A stretch of 64,000 nt of DNA from Arthrobacter ramosus (GTDB lineage: Bacteria > Actinomycetota > Actinomycetes > Actinomycetales > Micrococcaceae), in assembly GCF_039535095.1 (NCBI RefSeq), contig NZ_BAAAWN010000001.1, positions 4,960,001-5,024,000 on the forward strand, written 5' to 3'. Shown here piece after piece: positions 9,841 to 17,158 of this stretch (the first letter of the stretch is position 1; each line of letters starts with the position of its first letter). Both the position numbers and the translations under genes were made by a program. The notes under the pieces were generated by a model, which did not search any database, was not told where the DNA came from, and worked only from the letters and a program-made list of their open reading frames with translations.

Positions 9841-10300
9841 TGCCGCCCAACATCCTCCAAATACGACCGACTACACACCGCCACCGACCTACCTCCAAAA
9901 AGTCCTGACGAGAAGTATTCCTTCGGTCGGGTAGTCAATACTTCGGCAATGGTCGGGGGCTGGATTCAGTCACAGCTGATTTACGTCTTCAAGGTCTGGT
10001 CAGCTTCGAAGGATCTTCCCGAGCGTTCGGAACTACGGATAGACCGCTTGTTGGCCCCGATGATGACCAATCTCTTGCCATGGTCACGAGGTTCCCTGAA
10101 ACGGTCGCACCCCTGCCTTTTGAACTCGGTGACATCCTTCCCAGCATTTGCTTCTACGACTCTTTCTTCCGGAAGTACGTTGACGATCTGGGCAAGGCCC
10201 TTTCGGGCCCCGTGGAGCCGGTCCGGGAATTAGGTCTTCAAGGCTTCAGGAGCATCGACGACGCTTTCAGCACAGGTTTGGTATTCCGCTTATTCCCGAG
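9841..10300 (+). pseudogene. Degraded coding remnant between immunity and orphan toxin
   Basis: No intact gene is visible, but coding-like sequence is. One frame reads through 9841 to about 9945 (SPDEKYSFGRVVNTSAMV). Another, open from 9909, gives protein-like sequence (LQGLVSFEGSSRAFGTTDR, then ATG 10080 with FPETVAPLPFELGDILPS and FFRKYVDDLGKAL) up to about 10300. The two parts could be one gene broken by a frameshift near 9945. The family is not recognised; the setting suggests a displaced immunity or tip module. The frame from 10080 stays open to 10664 but overlaps the better-supported toxin-tip frame. Confidence 0.4.
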
Positions 10301-10314
10301 GGCCGAGACTGAAT

Positions 10315-10734
10315 GTGTTTCCAGATCAACGAGAGGCCGCAGAGCAACTCGCAGCCCGCCAAGCCGCTGCCGCCGCAGAAACCGGAGCCGCAGCTCTGCC
10401 GAAGCTAACGGGCTCCATCGCCGAGTCGTTCGAGGGCAGCAGCTACTCCACCAGGACCTTCAAAGCAGGCACCGAATTCTACCGTGCCGAAGGTTGGGGT
10501 GCTTCAGCACCCGGTCGCTTCCTCGGAACCGATGCGGTATCGACGGGTGCCGAAGCCGAGGCGGCGTACAACATCGCCATGTGGGGCAACCCCACGCAAG
10601 TCATGCGCACCTACCAACTGACGGAGGATGTCACTATGTATTACGGCCGAGTTGCCGGTGGTGAGGGTAACCAGGCGCTCCTCGTGGGGTCGACCCCAGC
10701 GCAGTTCTCCGACAAATCGCCGCGAGGCCGCTAG
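10315..10734 (+). CDS. Orphan polymorphic-toxin tip
   Basis: 139 residues with a GTG start; the frame is open upstream to 10234, so the real 5' end is uncertain. It has no Rhs core or signal peptide. Motifs include SIAESFEGSSYSTRTF, GTEFYRAEGWGASAPGRFLG, AEAAYNIAMWGN and TMYYGRVAGGEGNQALLV. The pattern (tyrosine-arginine near the start, Y.GRVAGG..Q at the end) recalls ADP-ribosyltransferase-like polymorphic toxin tips, possibly the type 46 group; this is a memory-based resemblance. It sits downstream of a complete Rhs/immunity pair and directly before another small gene, as expected for a silent reserve cassette that could replace the tip of the main Rhs gene by recombination. Confidence 0.6.
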   Translation: MFPDQREAAEQLAARQAAAAAETGAAALPKLTGSIAESFEGSSYSTRTFKAGTEFYRAEGWGASAPGRFLGTDAVSTGAEAEAAYNIAMWGNPTQVMRTYQLTEDVTMYYGRVAGGEGNQALLVGSTPAQFSDKSPRGR

Positions 10735-10735
10735 G

Positions 10736-11026
10736 ATGACCACCGTGGAATTGATGCGCGTCCTCGCCGCTATTCGAGAGCTCCTTGACGCTCATGGTCA
10801 AGCGTCGAAGGCAGCTTGGCTTGCTGACCGCGAGCAGGCGCTCGAAGCCGCCGAGTCCCCGGAGACGGTGAAGCTAACGATCGCGGAGCTTCACTCAATT
10901 GTCTTGGGTATGGGCGGGCTTTTTGATCTCCCACTCACGGCGACCTCAAAGGAGGCTGCGGAGTCAGCCCGGACGAGGCTGGATGTACTGGCAGATCAAC
11001 TGTTCGAGATGACGCGGGTTACGTGA
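10736..11026 (+). CDS. Small protein, candidate immunity for orphan tip
   Basis: 96 residues from ATG 10736, one base after the preceding stop codon. A longer in-frame extension exists but would overlap the toxin tip extensively. The sequence is soluble and helical (LMRVLAAIRELLDAHGQ, AAWLADREQALEA, LGMGGLFDLPLT). It resembles a family of small proteins (possibly DUF6966) found beside polymorphic toxins; the name is from memory. Translational linkage to the toxin tip supports an immunity role. Confidence 0.6.
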   Translation: MTTVELMRVLAAIRELLDAHGQASKAAWLADREQALEAAESPETVKLTIAELHSIVLGMGGLFDLPLTATSKEAAESARTRLDVLADQLFEMTRVT

Positions 11027-11381
11027 TCGGGGCGGCGCCAGTTCTCGAAGCGATCCGAACGCTCACCCGCGGTCGCTCGTGCGGACAGGTCCTCATCAGC
11101 CGACTCGGGCGAGGTCGTGATCACGCACCCCGTGCGTGCCGACAACCACCGGGGTCCGGATCCTTACCAACGCACCAACCGAAGCAACCGAGCGCTCTCG
11201 GCAGGCTGGTAGCGGCGTGAAATTGAACGCTAAGCCTTGAGTGTCAGTTTGGGGTACACCCCAATTGGACGTCAGGAAACAGCCGGAAATACTGTCAGAT
11301 TAGAGTGGCTTTAGCGTTTTCTTGACGCAAGTTGCCCGAAGTCTTGGATTTCAACCTGACACTCTTCGTTAGGAGTGGAAC
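11027..11381. other. Non-coding stretch with inverted repeats, res-like
   Basis: No convincing gene. The first part (to about 11210) has a short protein-like frame ending ITHPVRADNHRGPDPYQRT, possibly a gene remnant. Further right is a palindrome with 7-bp arms and 2-bp centre, TTGGGGTACACCCCAA, at 11249-11264. TGTCAG occurs at 11242 and 11293, and its reverse CTGACA at 11356. Repeated TGTCAG elements in both orientations next to a serine-recombinase remnant are what a resolvase site (res) could look like. Tentative. Confidence 0.35.
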
Positions 11382-11769
11382 ATGGTCGGCTAACGTGTCG
11401 GATACGTGAGGGTCAGCGGCTTGGACTAGAACGGCCAGCGCCAGCGGGAGGGCGTCGAGGTGGGCAAGGTGTTCACGGACAAAGCGTCCGGCAACACCAA
11501 TCGTCCCCAACTGGAGGAACTCTTGAAGTTCGCCTGCGACGGTGACCCCGTCATCGTGCACGGCATGGACCGACTGGTGAGAAACCTCGACGACCTGCGC
11601 TCCGTCGTAGAGAATCTGCAGAATTCGAGCGTTCCCTCATCGGCGAACGCCAACCGAGGGCATCGCCCTGGCCAAAAAACGCGGAGCCCACCGAGGACGC
11701 AAAAATGCCCTTTCAACGGCTCAGGCGGCAGAACTGGCAAGACGCGCCGCCGCAGGAGAACGTTTGTAA
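11382..11769 (+). pseudogene. Serine recombinase (Tn3-type resolvase) remnant
   Basis: Pieces of a resolvase/invertase appear in order but in different frames and with stops. GYVRVSGLD (from 11394, preceded by a stop after MVG and followed by a stop at 11427) is the catalytic-serine region. Then come GKVFTDKASG and RPQLEELLKFACDGD, HGMDRLVRNLDDLR. After a frameshift and an apparent loss of the central segment, EGIALAKKRGAHRGRKNAL and AQAAELARRAAAGER end at a stop at 11767. The C-terminal DNA-binding helix-turn-helix is missing. It cannot encode an active enzyme and marks a past mobile element between the toxin locus and the chromosomal genes to the right. Confidence 0.8.
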
Positions 11770-11823
11770 CAGTCGGCCTCAGCGTGCCCAGAATTACGCA
11801 ACAACGGCATGTTGTTATTACAG

Positions 11824-11842
11824 TAAGGATTGCCTTGCCTAT
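11824..11842 (+). promoter_or_regulatory. Candidate IdeR/DtxR iron box
   Basis: TAAGGATTGCCTTGCCTAT matches about 14 of 19 positions of the DtxR/IdeR consensus when W/S positions are allowed, keeping the AGG and CCT half-site cores. It lies about 100 bp before an iron-binding lipoprotein gene, where iron-dependent repression would be expected. Confidence 0.5.
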
Positions 11843-11940
11843 CTCGCTACCGTTCCCCCGACTCCTCGGGCTCGCTCTGCATGAAGGGTAGGGCTACCCC
11901 CGACCAGTCCGGTCCCAGCCGGAACCCTTGAAAGGCCCCT

Positions 11941-12993
11941 ATGAAATTCGGCATCAAACCCGCTACGGCCCTTGCCTCCGCCACGGCCACGCTGCTGGCA
12001 CTTTCGGCGTGCAGCGGCGCACCAAGCGGTACCGCAAGCGGTGGTTCCACGGCCGGCGCGTCCGGCGAGGGCATCGTCGTATACAACGCGCAGCATGAAA
12101 ACCTCACCGGCGCATGGGTGGACGCCTTCACCAAGGAGACGGGAATCAAGGTTACGCTCCGTAATGGTGACGACCTTGAAATGAGCAACCAGCTCAGCGA
12201 GGAAGGCAAGAACTCCCCAGCGGACGTCTTCCTCACGGAAAACTCCCCGGCCATGGTCCGCATCGCGAGTGCCGGATTGGTCGCCCCCGTGGACCAGGCA
12301 ACCCTCAGCCAAGTCCCTGCCCAGTACCGGCCCTCCACCGGCGACTGGACGGGCATCGCGGCCCGCTCCACCGTTCTGGCCTACAACAAGACCAAGCTCA
12401 GCGCAGACCAGCTTCCCAAGTCCTTGATGGACCTCGCGGACCCGTCATGGAAGGGACGCATCGGTGCGTCCACGGGCGGAGCTGATTTCCAGGCCATTGT
12501 CAGCGCGATGCTTGCGCTCAAGGGAGAGGACGCCACCCAGAAATGGCTCGAGGCGGCCAAAACCAACTTCAAGTCGTACAAGGACGACACCCCGGTACTC
12601 GCGGCCGTGAACGCCGGAGAGGTCGACGCGGGAGTCCTGTACCACTACTACTCCTTCGTCGATCAGGCCCAGACCGGAGAAAACAGCAAGAACGTTGACC
12701 TCCACTACTTCAAGAACCAGGACCCGGGTGCGTTCGTCAGCGTCTCCGGCGGGGCTGTTCTGGCATCCAGCAAGAAGCAGGCCCAAGCCCAGCAGTTCCT
12801 GAAGTTCATCACGGGCAAAGCGGGTCAGCAGGTCCTCCAGAACGGCGACTCCTTTGAATACACGGTTGGCTCCGACGTGCCGGCGAACTCCAAGCTTGTG
12901 CCTCTCAAGGACCTCCAGGCACCTTCGGTGGACCCCGCCAAGCTCAACAGCGAGAAGGTCACCGAGCTGATGACCAAGGTCGGGCTTCTCTAG
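11941..12993 (+). CDS. Iron(III) ABC transporter substrate-binding lipoprotein
   Basis: 350 residues. It has a lipoprotein signal with lipobox LSAC (about residues 20-23) and then an FbpA/FutA-type fold (IVVYNAQHENLTGAWVDAF; ADVFLTENSPAM). LYHYYSFVDQA near residue 230 supplies the paired tyrosines that bind ferric iron in this family. ATG 11941 is preceded by a GAAAGG ribosome site. No permease or ATPase gene is adjacent: a terminator-like hairpin and a convergent gene follow. It must therefore use a transporter encoded elsewhere or be left over from a broken operon; the resolvase remnant just upstream makes rearrangement plausible. Regulation by iron is suggested by the box at 11824. Confidence 0.88.
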   Translation: MKFGIKPATALASATATLLALSACSGAPSGTASGGSTAGASGEGIVVYNAQHENLTGAWVDAFTKETGIKVTLRNGDDLEMSNQLSEEGKNSPADVFLTENSPAMVRIASAGLVAPVDQATLSQVPAQYRPSTGDWTGIAARSTVLAYNKTKLSADQLPKSLMDLADPSWKGRIGASTGGADFQAIVSAMLALKGEDATQKWLEAAKTNFKSYKDDTPVLAAVNAGEVDAGVLYHYYSFVDQAQTGENSKNVDLHYFKNQDPGAFVSVSGGAVLASSKKQAQAQQFLKFITGKAGQQVLQNGDSFEYTVGSDVPANSKLVPLKDLQAPSVDPAKLNSEKVTELMTKVGLL

Positions 12994-13017
12994 CCCCAGC
13001 GTCGCCTTGCTGCTGCC

Positions 13018-13058
13018 GACCGCCACTCCTGTCCCGCAAAGGGGCGGGGGCGGCGGTC
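13018..13058. terminator. Bidirectional terminator-like hairpin
   Basis: GACCGCC at 13018-13024 pairs with GGCGGTC at 13052-13058, with further C/G pairing inside (GTCCCGC against GGGGCGGG). It lies between the stop codons of the convergent iron-binding protein and SDR genes. Confidence 0.55.
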
Positions 13059-13067
13059 CGTCAGTCC

Positions 13068-13802
13068 TCAGCCGACCTTGAAGCCCCCGTTGCTGTAAAG
13101 AATCTGGCCATTCATCCACGAGCCCTGCTCGGAAAACAGGAACCTCACCAGGTCCGTCGTGTCCTCGGCCGTGCCGAGTCGACCGGCCGGCGTCGCGTCA
13201 ATGCCCGAGCGCCGCGTCGCGTCGTCCATCCACCCCGTATCGATCGGGCCCGGGTTCACCACATTCGCACGCACACCCCGGCCTGCCAGCTCCACGGCGG
13301 CTGCTGTGACGATGCGGTCGAGGGCCCCCTTGCTCGCGCCGTACGGCAGATTGTGAACAGTGTGATCGCTCGTCAAGGCGACAATCCGGCCGCCGACGTC
13401 GCCCGCAACAACGGGTTCCCGTAGTTGCTCCGCGAACGCCTTGATGAGGAGCCACGTCGCGCGGGCGTTGACAGCGAAGTGGCGGTCCCAACTCTCAAGG
13501 TCGGTCGTCAGGATGGCACTGTCCACTGATTCGCAGTGCGACATCACCAAACCGGTCACCGGCCCAAGGGTCCCGGCAGCCCTGATGACCTCAGCCGGTA
13601 CCGCTGGATCGCTCAAGTCGCCCGGGACGAGTTCGACGGCGACTCCCAACGCGCGGCATTCGCTGGCGATCGACTCCGGGTCGTCGGGATTGCGCTCCAG
13701 TCCGACGCGATCGTCGTACGGCCGCCAATAGTTGAGGGCGAGGTCCCCGTCGACGGCCACGCCGCGTTCCCCGGTGAGTCGCCGCGCGGCACAGCCCGTC
13801 AC
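13068..13802 (-). CDS. Short-chain dehydrogenase lacking the glycine-rich motif
   Basis: 244 residues of SDR type. The catalytic region is present (serine of ALTSDHTV near residue 145, then YGASKGALDR with YxxxK), followed by NVVNPGPIDTGWM and GQILYSNGGF at the end. The N-terminus is VTGCAARRLTGERGVAVDGDL, where the family has TGxxxGIGxxxA, so about ten residues of the Rossmann dinucleotide loop appear deleted. Without them NAD(P) binding is doubtful and the gene may be a recent pseudogene. The GTG start overlaps the stop of the upstream response-regulator gene (GTGA). The C-terminal part is well kept, so the deletion is probably recent. Confidence 0.7.
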   Translation of the reverse strand: MTGCAARRLTGERGVAVDGDLALNYWRPYDDRVGLERNPDDPESIASECRALGVAVELVPGDLSDPAVPAEVIRAAGTLGPVTGLVMSHCESVDSAILTTDLESWDRHFAVNARATWLLIKAFAEQLREPVVAGDVGGRIVALTSDHTVHNLPYGASKGALDRIVTAAAVELAGRGVRANVVNPGPIDTGWMDDATRRSGIDATPAGRLGTAEDTTDLVRFLFSEQGSWMNGQILYSNGGFKVG

Positions 13803-14473
13803 TGATCAGGGAGCAGCCAGCCGTCGGCGATCAGCAGTTCCCGGAGCGCGGGCCGGCTGAGGGGTTCCGGTCCGTTATGGGCTTTGCGGCGGACTGAGAC
13901 GAGGAGCTTCTTCACGCCGTCGGCGCTGATGCCCAGGCTCGCGCCGACATCGGCCATTGTCCCGCCCGAGCCGCCTAGGTACAGCGTGACGGCTTCGTGT
14001 TCGCGTGGGGTGAGGCGGATCCGCGGCCCGGGGACGTCAAAGACGCCGGCAAGCTCGGGCAGGACGAACTTCTCGCCGCGCGCCGCGGCGAGAACGGCTG
14101 TGGTGAGCACTTCGGCCCCCGCCGTCTTGGGTATGTAGGCCAGGGCGCCGGCGTCGAACGCTTGGCGGATCACCAGGGGCGTCGCGAGGGAACTGCAGAC
14201 CACCACTTGTGAGCCGGTTGAGAGAATGGCCTGGATTTTGGAGCGCAGCGGGATCCGGTCACCAAGGATGATGTCCAACAGGACAACGTCAGACAACTTT
14301 CCCAGCGAGGCGGCGAGCTCGGACCAGGAACTGAACCTGCCCACCACCTTCACGGTCGCGGCGTTGGCCTCAAGCCAGGAAGCAAGACTCTCCCGGAGCA
14401 GTGCGTGGTCTTCGAGGATGTCCACGTGGATCTTTGGCGTTGCCGCTTCGAACCGGCGCCGGAACAGCCCCAC
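13799..14473 (-). CDS. LuxR-type response regulator
   Basis: 224 residues from GTG 14473, chosen because AAGGAG lies about eight bases upstream and the longer frame (to 14827) would run across the cspA region with no domain. The receiver domain covers about residues 12-125 (DILEDHALLRE acidic pocket, VVLLDIIL with the phospho-acceptor Asp, AYIPKTAG with the conserved Lys). The C-terminal helix-turn-helix is RLTPREHEAVTLYLGG ... VGASLGISADGVKKLL. No histidine kinase gene is adjacent, so it is an orphan regulator. It is coupled by GTGA overlap to the damaged SDR gene. Target genes are unknown. Confidence 0.78.
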   Translation of the reverse strand: MGLFRRRFEAATPKIHVDILEDHALLRESLASWLEANAATVKVVGRFSSWSELAASLGKLSDVVLLDIILGDRIPLRSKIQAILSTGSQVVVCSSLATPLVIRQAFDAGALAYIPKTAGAEVLTTAVLAAARGEKFVLPELAGVFDVPGPRIRLTPREHEAVTLYLGGSGGTMADVGASLGISADGVKKLLVSVRRKAHNGPEPLSRPALRELLIADGWLLPDQ

Positions 14474-14731
14474 TTGGTGTTCTCCTTCATGGCCGACGAC
14501 GCTAATCGTCAACCACTCTGCCGTCCCAATTTCAAGATCCCGCACTGCAGAGGAGCAAGAAATCCTCAAGATTCGGGCGCCCGCAAGGACAGCGGCTACG
14601 CGGAGGTTTTCAATGAGTCCACGCGGATCCTTGCGCCCCTGAACCCCGCACCGTAGGTTTGAGGAAGCGGACGTATGCGTCCGGGGGCATCGGGTTTGAA
14701 GCCGATGGTCAGTCAGATTCAGAGAAGGAAC

Positions 14732-14941
14732 ATGGCCGTGGCAACAGGTATTGTCAAGTGGTTCAACGCCGAAAAGGGTTTCGGCTTCATTGCCCCCGAC
14801 GACGGTTCGGCGGACGTCTTTGCCCACTACTCGGCGATCGCCTCGAGTGGGTACCGATCACTGGACGAGAATCAGCGGGTCCAGTTCGACGTCGTGCAGG
14901 GCCCGAAAGGCCCCCAGGCGGAGAACATCCAGCCTCTTTAA
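14732..14941 (+). CDS. cspA: Cold-shock protein
   Basis: 69 residues, a single cold-shock domain with both RNA-binding motifs: KGFGFI (RNP1) and DVFAHY (RNP2-like). ATG 14732 follows a GAGAAGGAA ribosome site; the longer frame from 14675 adds unrelated residues. It binds single-stranded RNA/DNA in the cytoplasm and acts as an RNA chaperone. It is monocistronic and divergent from the response regulator. The long untranslated leader (from about 14640) fits the post-transcriptional control common for these genes. Confidence 0.92.
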   Translation: MAVATGIVKWFNAEKGFGFIAPDDGSADVFAHYSAIASSGYRSLDENQRVQFDVVQGPKGPQAENIQPL

Positions 14942-14959
14942 GAGGGGACCACTTACGAA

Positions 14960-15694
14960 TCAAGGCAGTTCTGCAAGCAGCCGGCCCCACTTGGGTGCCA
15001 GTAACGGCGCTCCGGCAAGCTTGAGGCAATGCCACAGCGTCACCGCCACGGAATCAAGCACCGGTACTCCGGTGGTTTCCTCCACTTCCGCGGTGATGTT
15101 GGCGCCGTAAAGGTTCGTGCACAAATAAATGAGCGCGTCCGGGTTCGAGGCGGCAAGTTCCAAGGACCCGGGCAGCATTTCCGCGTCCGTGACCCGGGCG
15201 AAGGATTCATTGTTGCTCAGGTCCAGGTGACGGTGGTCCACCGTCTTGATTCCTTCGCGCGCATATGACTCAATGACGGCTTGGTTCACGTCCCCTGTAT
15301 AGGGCGTGAACATGCCGATCCTTTCGGTGCCGAACGTCTTGAAGGCCTCCAGGTAGGCCAACGTGGAGGTGGTGGCCGGGATCCCGGTGGCCTCCGTGAT
15401 TTCCCGGACCAGGGCTTCGTCGTGCGCTGAACCGAGCCAGGAACCCGAAGTTCCGTTCCACGCGATGACGTCCACGTCCGCCGTCGCGAGCAATGCGGCG
15501 GCCTCCCGCATGACGGCCGAATCAAACTGTTTGTCCGAAGAATCATCCAGCGCAATCCGGGTGACCGGAATCCGCGTGAAGTGGATGGTGACGTCCTGGC
15601 GGTCACCCAGGATCCGGTAGCTCTGCGGCTCCAGGCAGGTGTTGGACGACGGCACGATCATGCCGATGCGGGTGGGGCGGTGTGCGGAAGGCAT
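14960..15694 (-). CDS. Maleate isomerase/arylmalonate decarboxylase-like protein
   Basis: 244 residues from ATG 15694 (GGAG just upstream). It belongs to the Asp/Glu racemase superfamily (RIGMIVPSSNTCLEPQ at the start). The second active-site cysteine is present at about residue 192 (LIYLCTNLYG). At the first site, where maleate isomerase has Cys, the sequence is WNGTSGS near residue 80. A one-cysteine arrangement of this kind occurs in arylmalonate decarboxylase. It is the last gene of the minus-strand operon behind the hydantoinase-type amidohydrolase. The reaction is not certain: isomerisation, racemisation or decarboxylation of the ring-opened product are all possible. Confidence 0.72.
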   Translation of the reverse strand: MPSAHRPTRIGMIVPSSNTCLEPQSYRILGDRQDVTIHFTRIPVTRIALDDSSDKQFDSAVMREAAALLATADVDVIAWNGTSGSWLGSAHDEALVREITEATGIPATTSTLAYLEAFKTFGTERIGMFTPYTGDVNQAVIESYAREGIKTVDHRHLDLSNNESFARVTDAEMLPGSLELAASNPDALIYLCTNLYGANITAEVEETTGVPVLDSVAVTLWHCLKLAGAPLLAPKWGRLLAELP

Positions 15695-15701
15695 GGTTCT
15701 C

Positions 15702-17150
15702 CTAAGCAGAAACGGTGGCGGCAACGGACGGCGGTTTTCGAACGGACAGCGCGTCGCGGTGGGCGGCGAAGCCGTTGCGGGCAACGAAACGGCCAACCGG
15801 TCCGGGATCGTGGAAACCGCCGTCGTCGACCACCACGCGTCCGGCGGACACGACGACGGCGGGCCAGCCGCTCAGCGTCTTCCCTTCGAAAGGCGAGAAG
15901 TCAGTTCCCATGTGGAGGGCGCCGCCGTCGACCTCGCGTTCCTCGGCGGGATCGAAGATGACCAGGTCGGCGTCGAACCCTGCCGCGATAGTGCCCTTGT
16001 CGGGCACGGCATTGATCCGCGCCGGACCGGCCGAGAAGACCTCGACGAAGTCCTCCACTGTGCTGTTGGCCGCCATCGCGGTGAACGTCACGGGCATCCG
16101 GGTTTCGACGCCGGGCAATCCGTGCGGCATGAAGCGGACGTCGTCGGTGCGCTCGCGCTTCTGCGAGAGGTCGTAGCAGGAGTGGTCCGAGGACACGGTG
16201 TGGATGGCTCCGGCTGCGAGGCGTTCCTTCAGCGCTTCTACTGTTTCAGCGCTGCGCATGGGCGGGCAGCACGCATACCATTCGGGAAAATCGCTGCCGT
16301 AGACGGTGTCATCCAGCGTCAAGTAGTGCGGGCACGTCTCGGAGTAGGCTTCCTGGCCGCGCCCGCGGGCCTCAGTGACAAGATCCACCGCGCCGGGGGT
16401 CGACTGGTGCACGAAGTAGACGGGCGCTCCGGTGTACTCGGCCATGGCGAGAGTCTCTTTGACGGAGATTTCCTCGGCGAGTTCGGGCCGCGTGGAATGC
16501 AGGTGCTCGATGCCGATCCGGCCGTCCGCGGCGTGTTGTTCGGTGCAGTCGGCAATGATGGGATCGTGCTCGGCGTGGATGTACGTGAGTCCGTCCAGGC
16601 GCACCATTTCGCGCATGACCTTCAGGATGGTGTCACCGTCGGCCATGGTGGAGCCGCGATTGGTGGTGTACATCTTCACCGAACGGACGCCCTCGGCGGC
16701 GAGCTGCTCCAGCTGCCAGGGCACGGTCTCGTCCCAGCAGATCACTGAGCCGTGCAGCGCGACATCGCAGCGGGACTCGGCCGCCAATCGTTTCTTGTTC
16801 AGGACCGCGTCCAGCGGGGATTCCTGGGCGTCACGCGGAATACCGAAATCGATGATGGTTGTGGTGCCGCCCCACAGGTCCGCGGTGGAGGTGGCGCGGT
16901 AGTCGTCCAGGGTGCGGAAGCGGCCGGTCACTTGGGCCACGTGGCAATGGCCGTCCACGCCGCCAGGGATGACCAACTTGCCGGACGCGTCGATCATGCG
17001 GGAGGCGGCGGGGACCGGTTCCGCGGCGTCGATGAGCTGGGTGATGCGGCCGTCGTCGACCACGACGTGGGCTGCTTGCCGGGCCGGCCCAGTGGATTGA
17101 CGGCTGTTGACCACGGTGCCGTGGGCGATGACGAGATCGGGAATGGTCAC
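15702..17150 (-). CDS. Dihydropyrimidinase/hydantoinase-type cyclic amidohydrolase
   Basis: 482 residues from GTG 17150, with AGGAG upstream; the longer frame is not coding. Complete dinuclear-metal amidohydrolase: HCH at about 68-70 (VDGHCHVA), the lysine that becomes carboxylated at about 159 (SVKMYTT), His at about 192 (YIHAEHD), His at about 248 (YFVHQST) and Asp at about 322 (SSDHSC). It hydrolyses a cyclic amide (dihydropyrimidine, hydantoin or similar ring) in the cytoplasm. It lies in an operon with an MFS importer, a GntR regulator and two racemase-superfamily proteins. There is no N-carbamoyl amidohydrolase next to it, which the usual hydantoin pathway would need. Confidence 0.85.
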   Translation of the reverse strand: MTIPDLVIAHGTVVNSRQSTGPARQAAHVVVDDGRITQLIDAAEPVPAASRMIDASGKLVIPGGVDGHCHVAQVTGRFRTLDDYRATSTADLWGGTTTIIDFGIPRDAQESPLDAVLNKKRLAAESRCDVALHGSVICWDETVPWQLEQLAAEGVRSVKMYTTNRGSTMADGDTILKVMREMVRLDGLTYIHAEHDPIIADCTEQHAADGRIGIEHLHSTRPELAEEISVKETLAMAEYTGAPVYFVHQSTPGAVDLVTEARGRGQEAYSETCPHYLTLDDTVYGSDFPEWYACCPPMRSAETVEALKERLAAGAIHTVSSDHSCYDLSQKRERTDDVRFMPHGLPGVETRMPVTFTAMAANSTVEDFVEVFSAGPARINAVPDKGTIAAGFDADLVIFDPAEEREVDGGALHMGTDFSPFEGKTLSGWPAVVVSAGRVVVDDGGFHDPGPVGRFVARNGFAAHRDALSVRKPPSVAATVSA

Positions 17151-17158
17151 GGTGGCTC

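Noticed and set aside
11023..11220. 65-codon frame after the immunity candidate
   Set aside because: Arg/Pro-rich with no protein-like pattern; a different frame of the same DNA looks like a short gene remnant.
13799..14827. 342-residue version of the response regulator
   Set aside because: The extra 118 residues have no domain and overlap the cspA promoter and start; a GTG with AAGGAG at 14473 is better.
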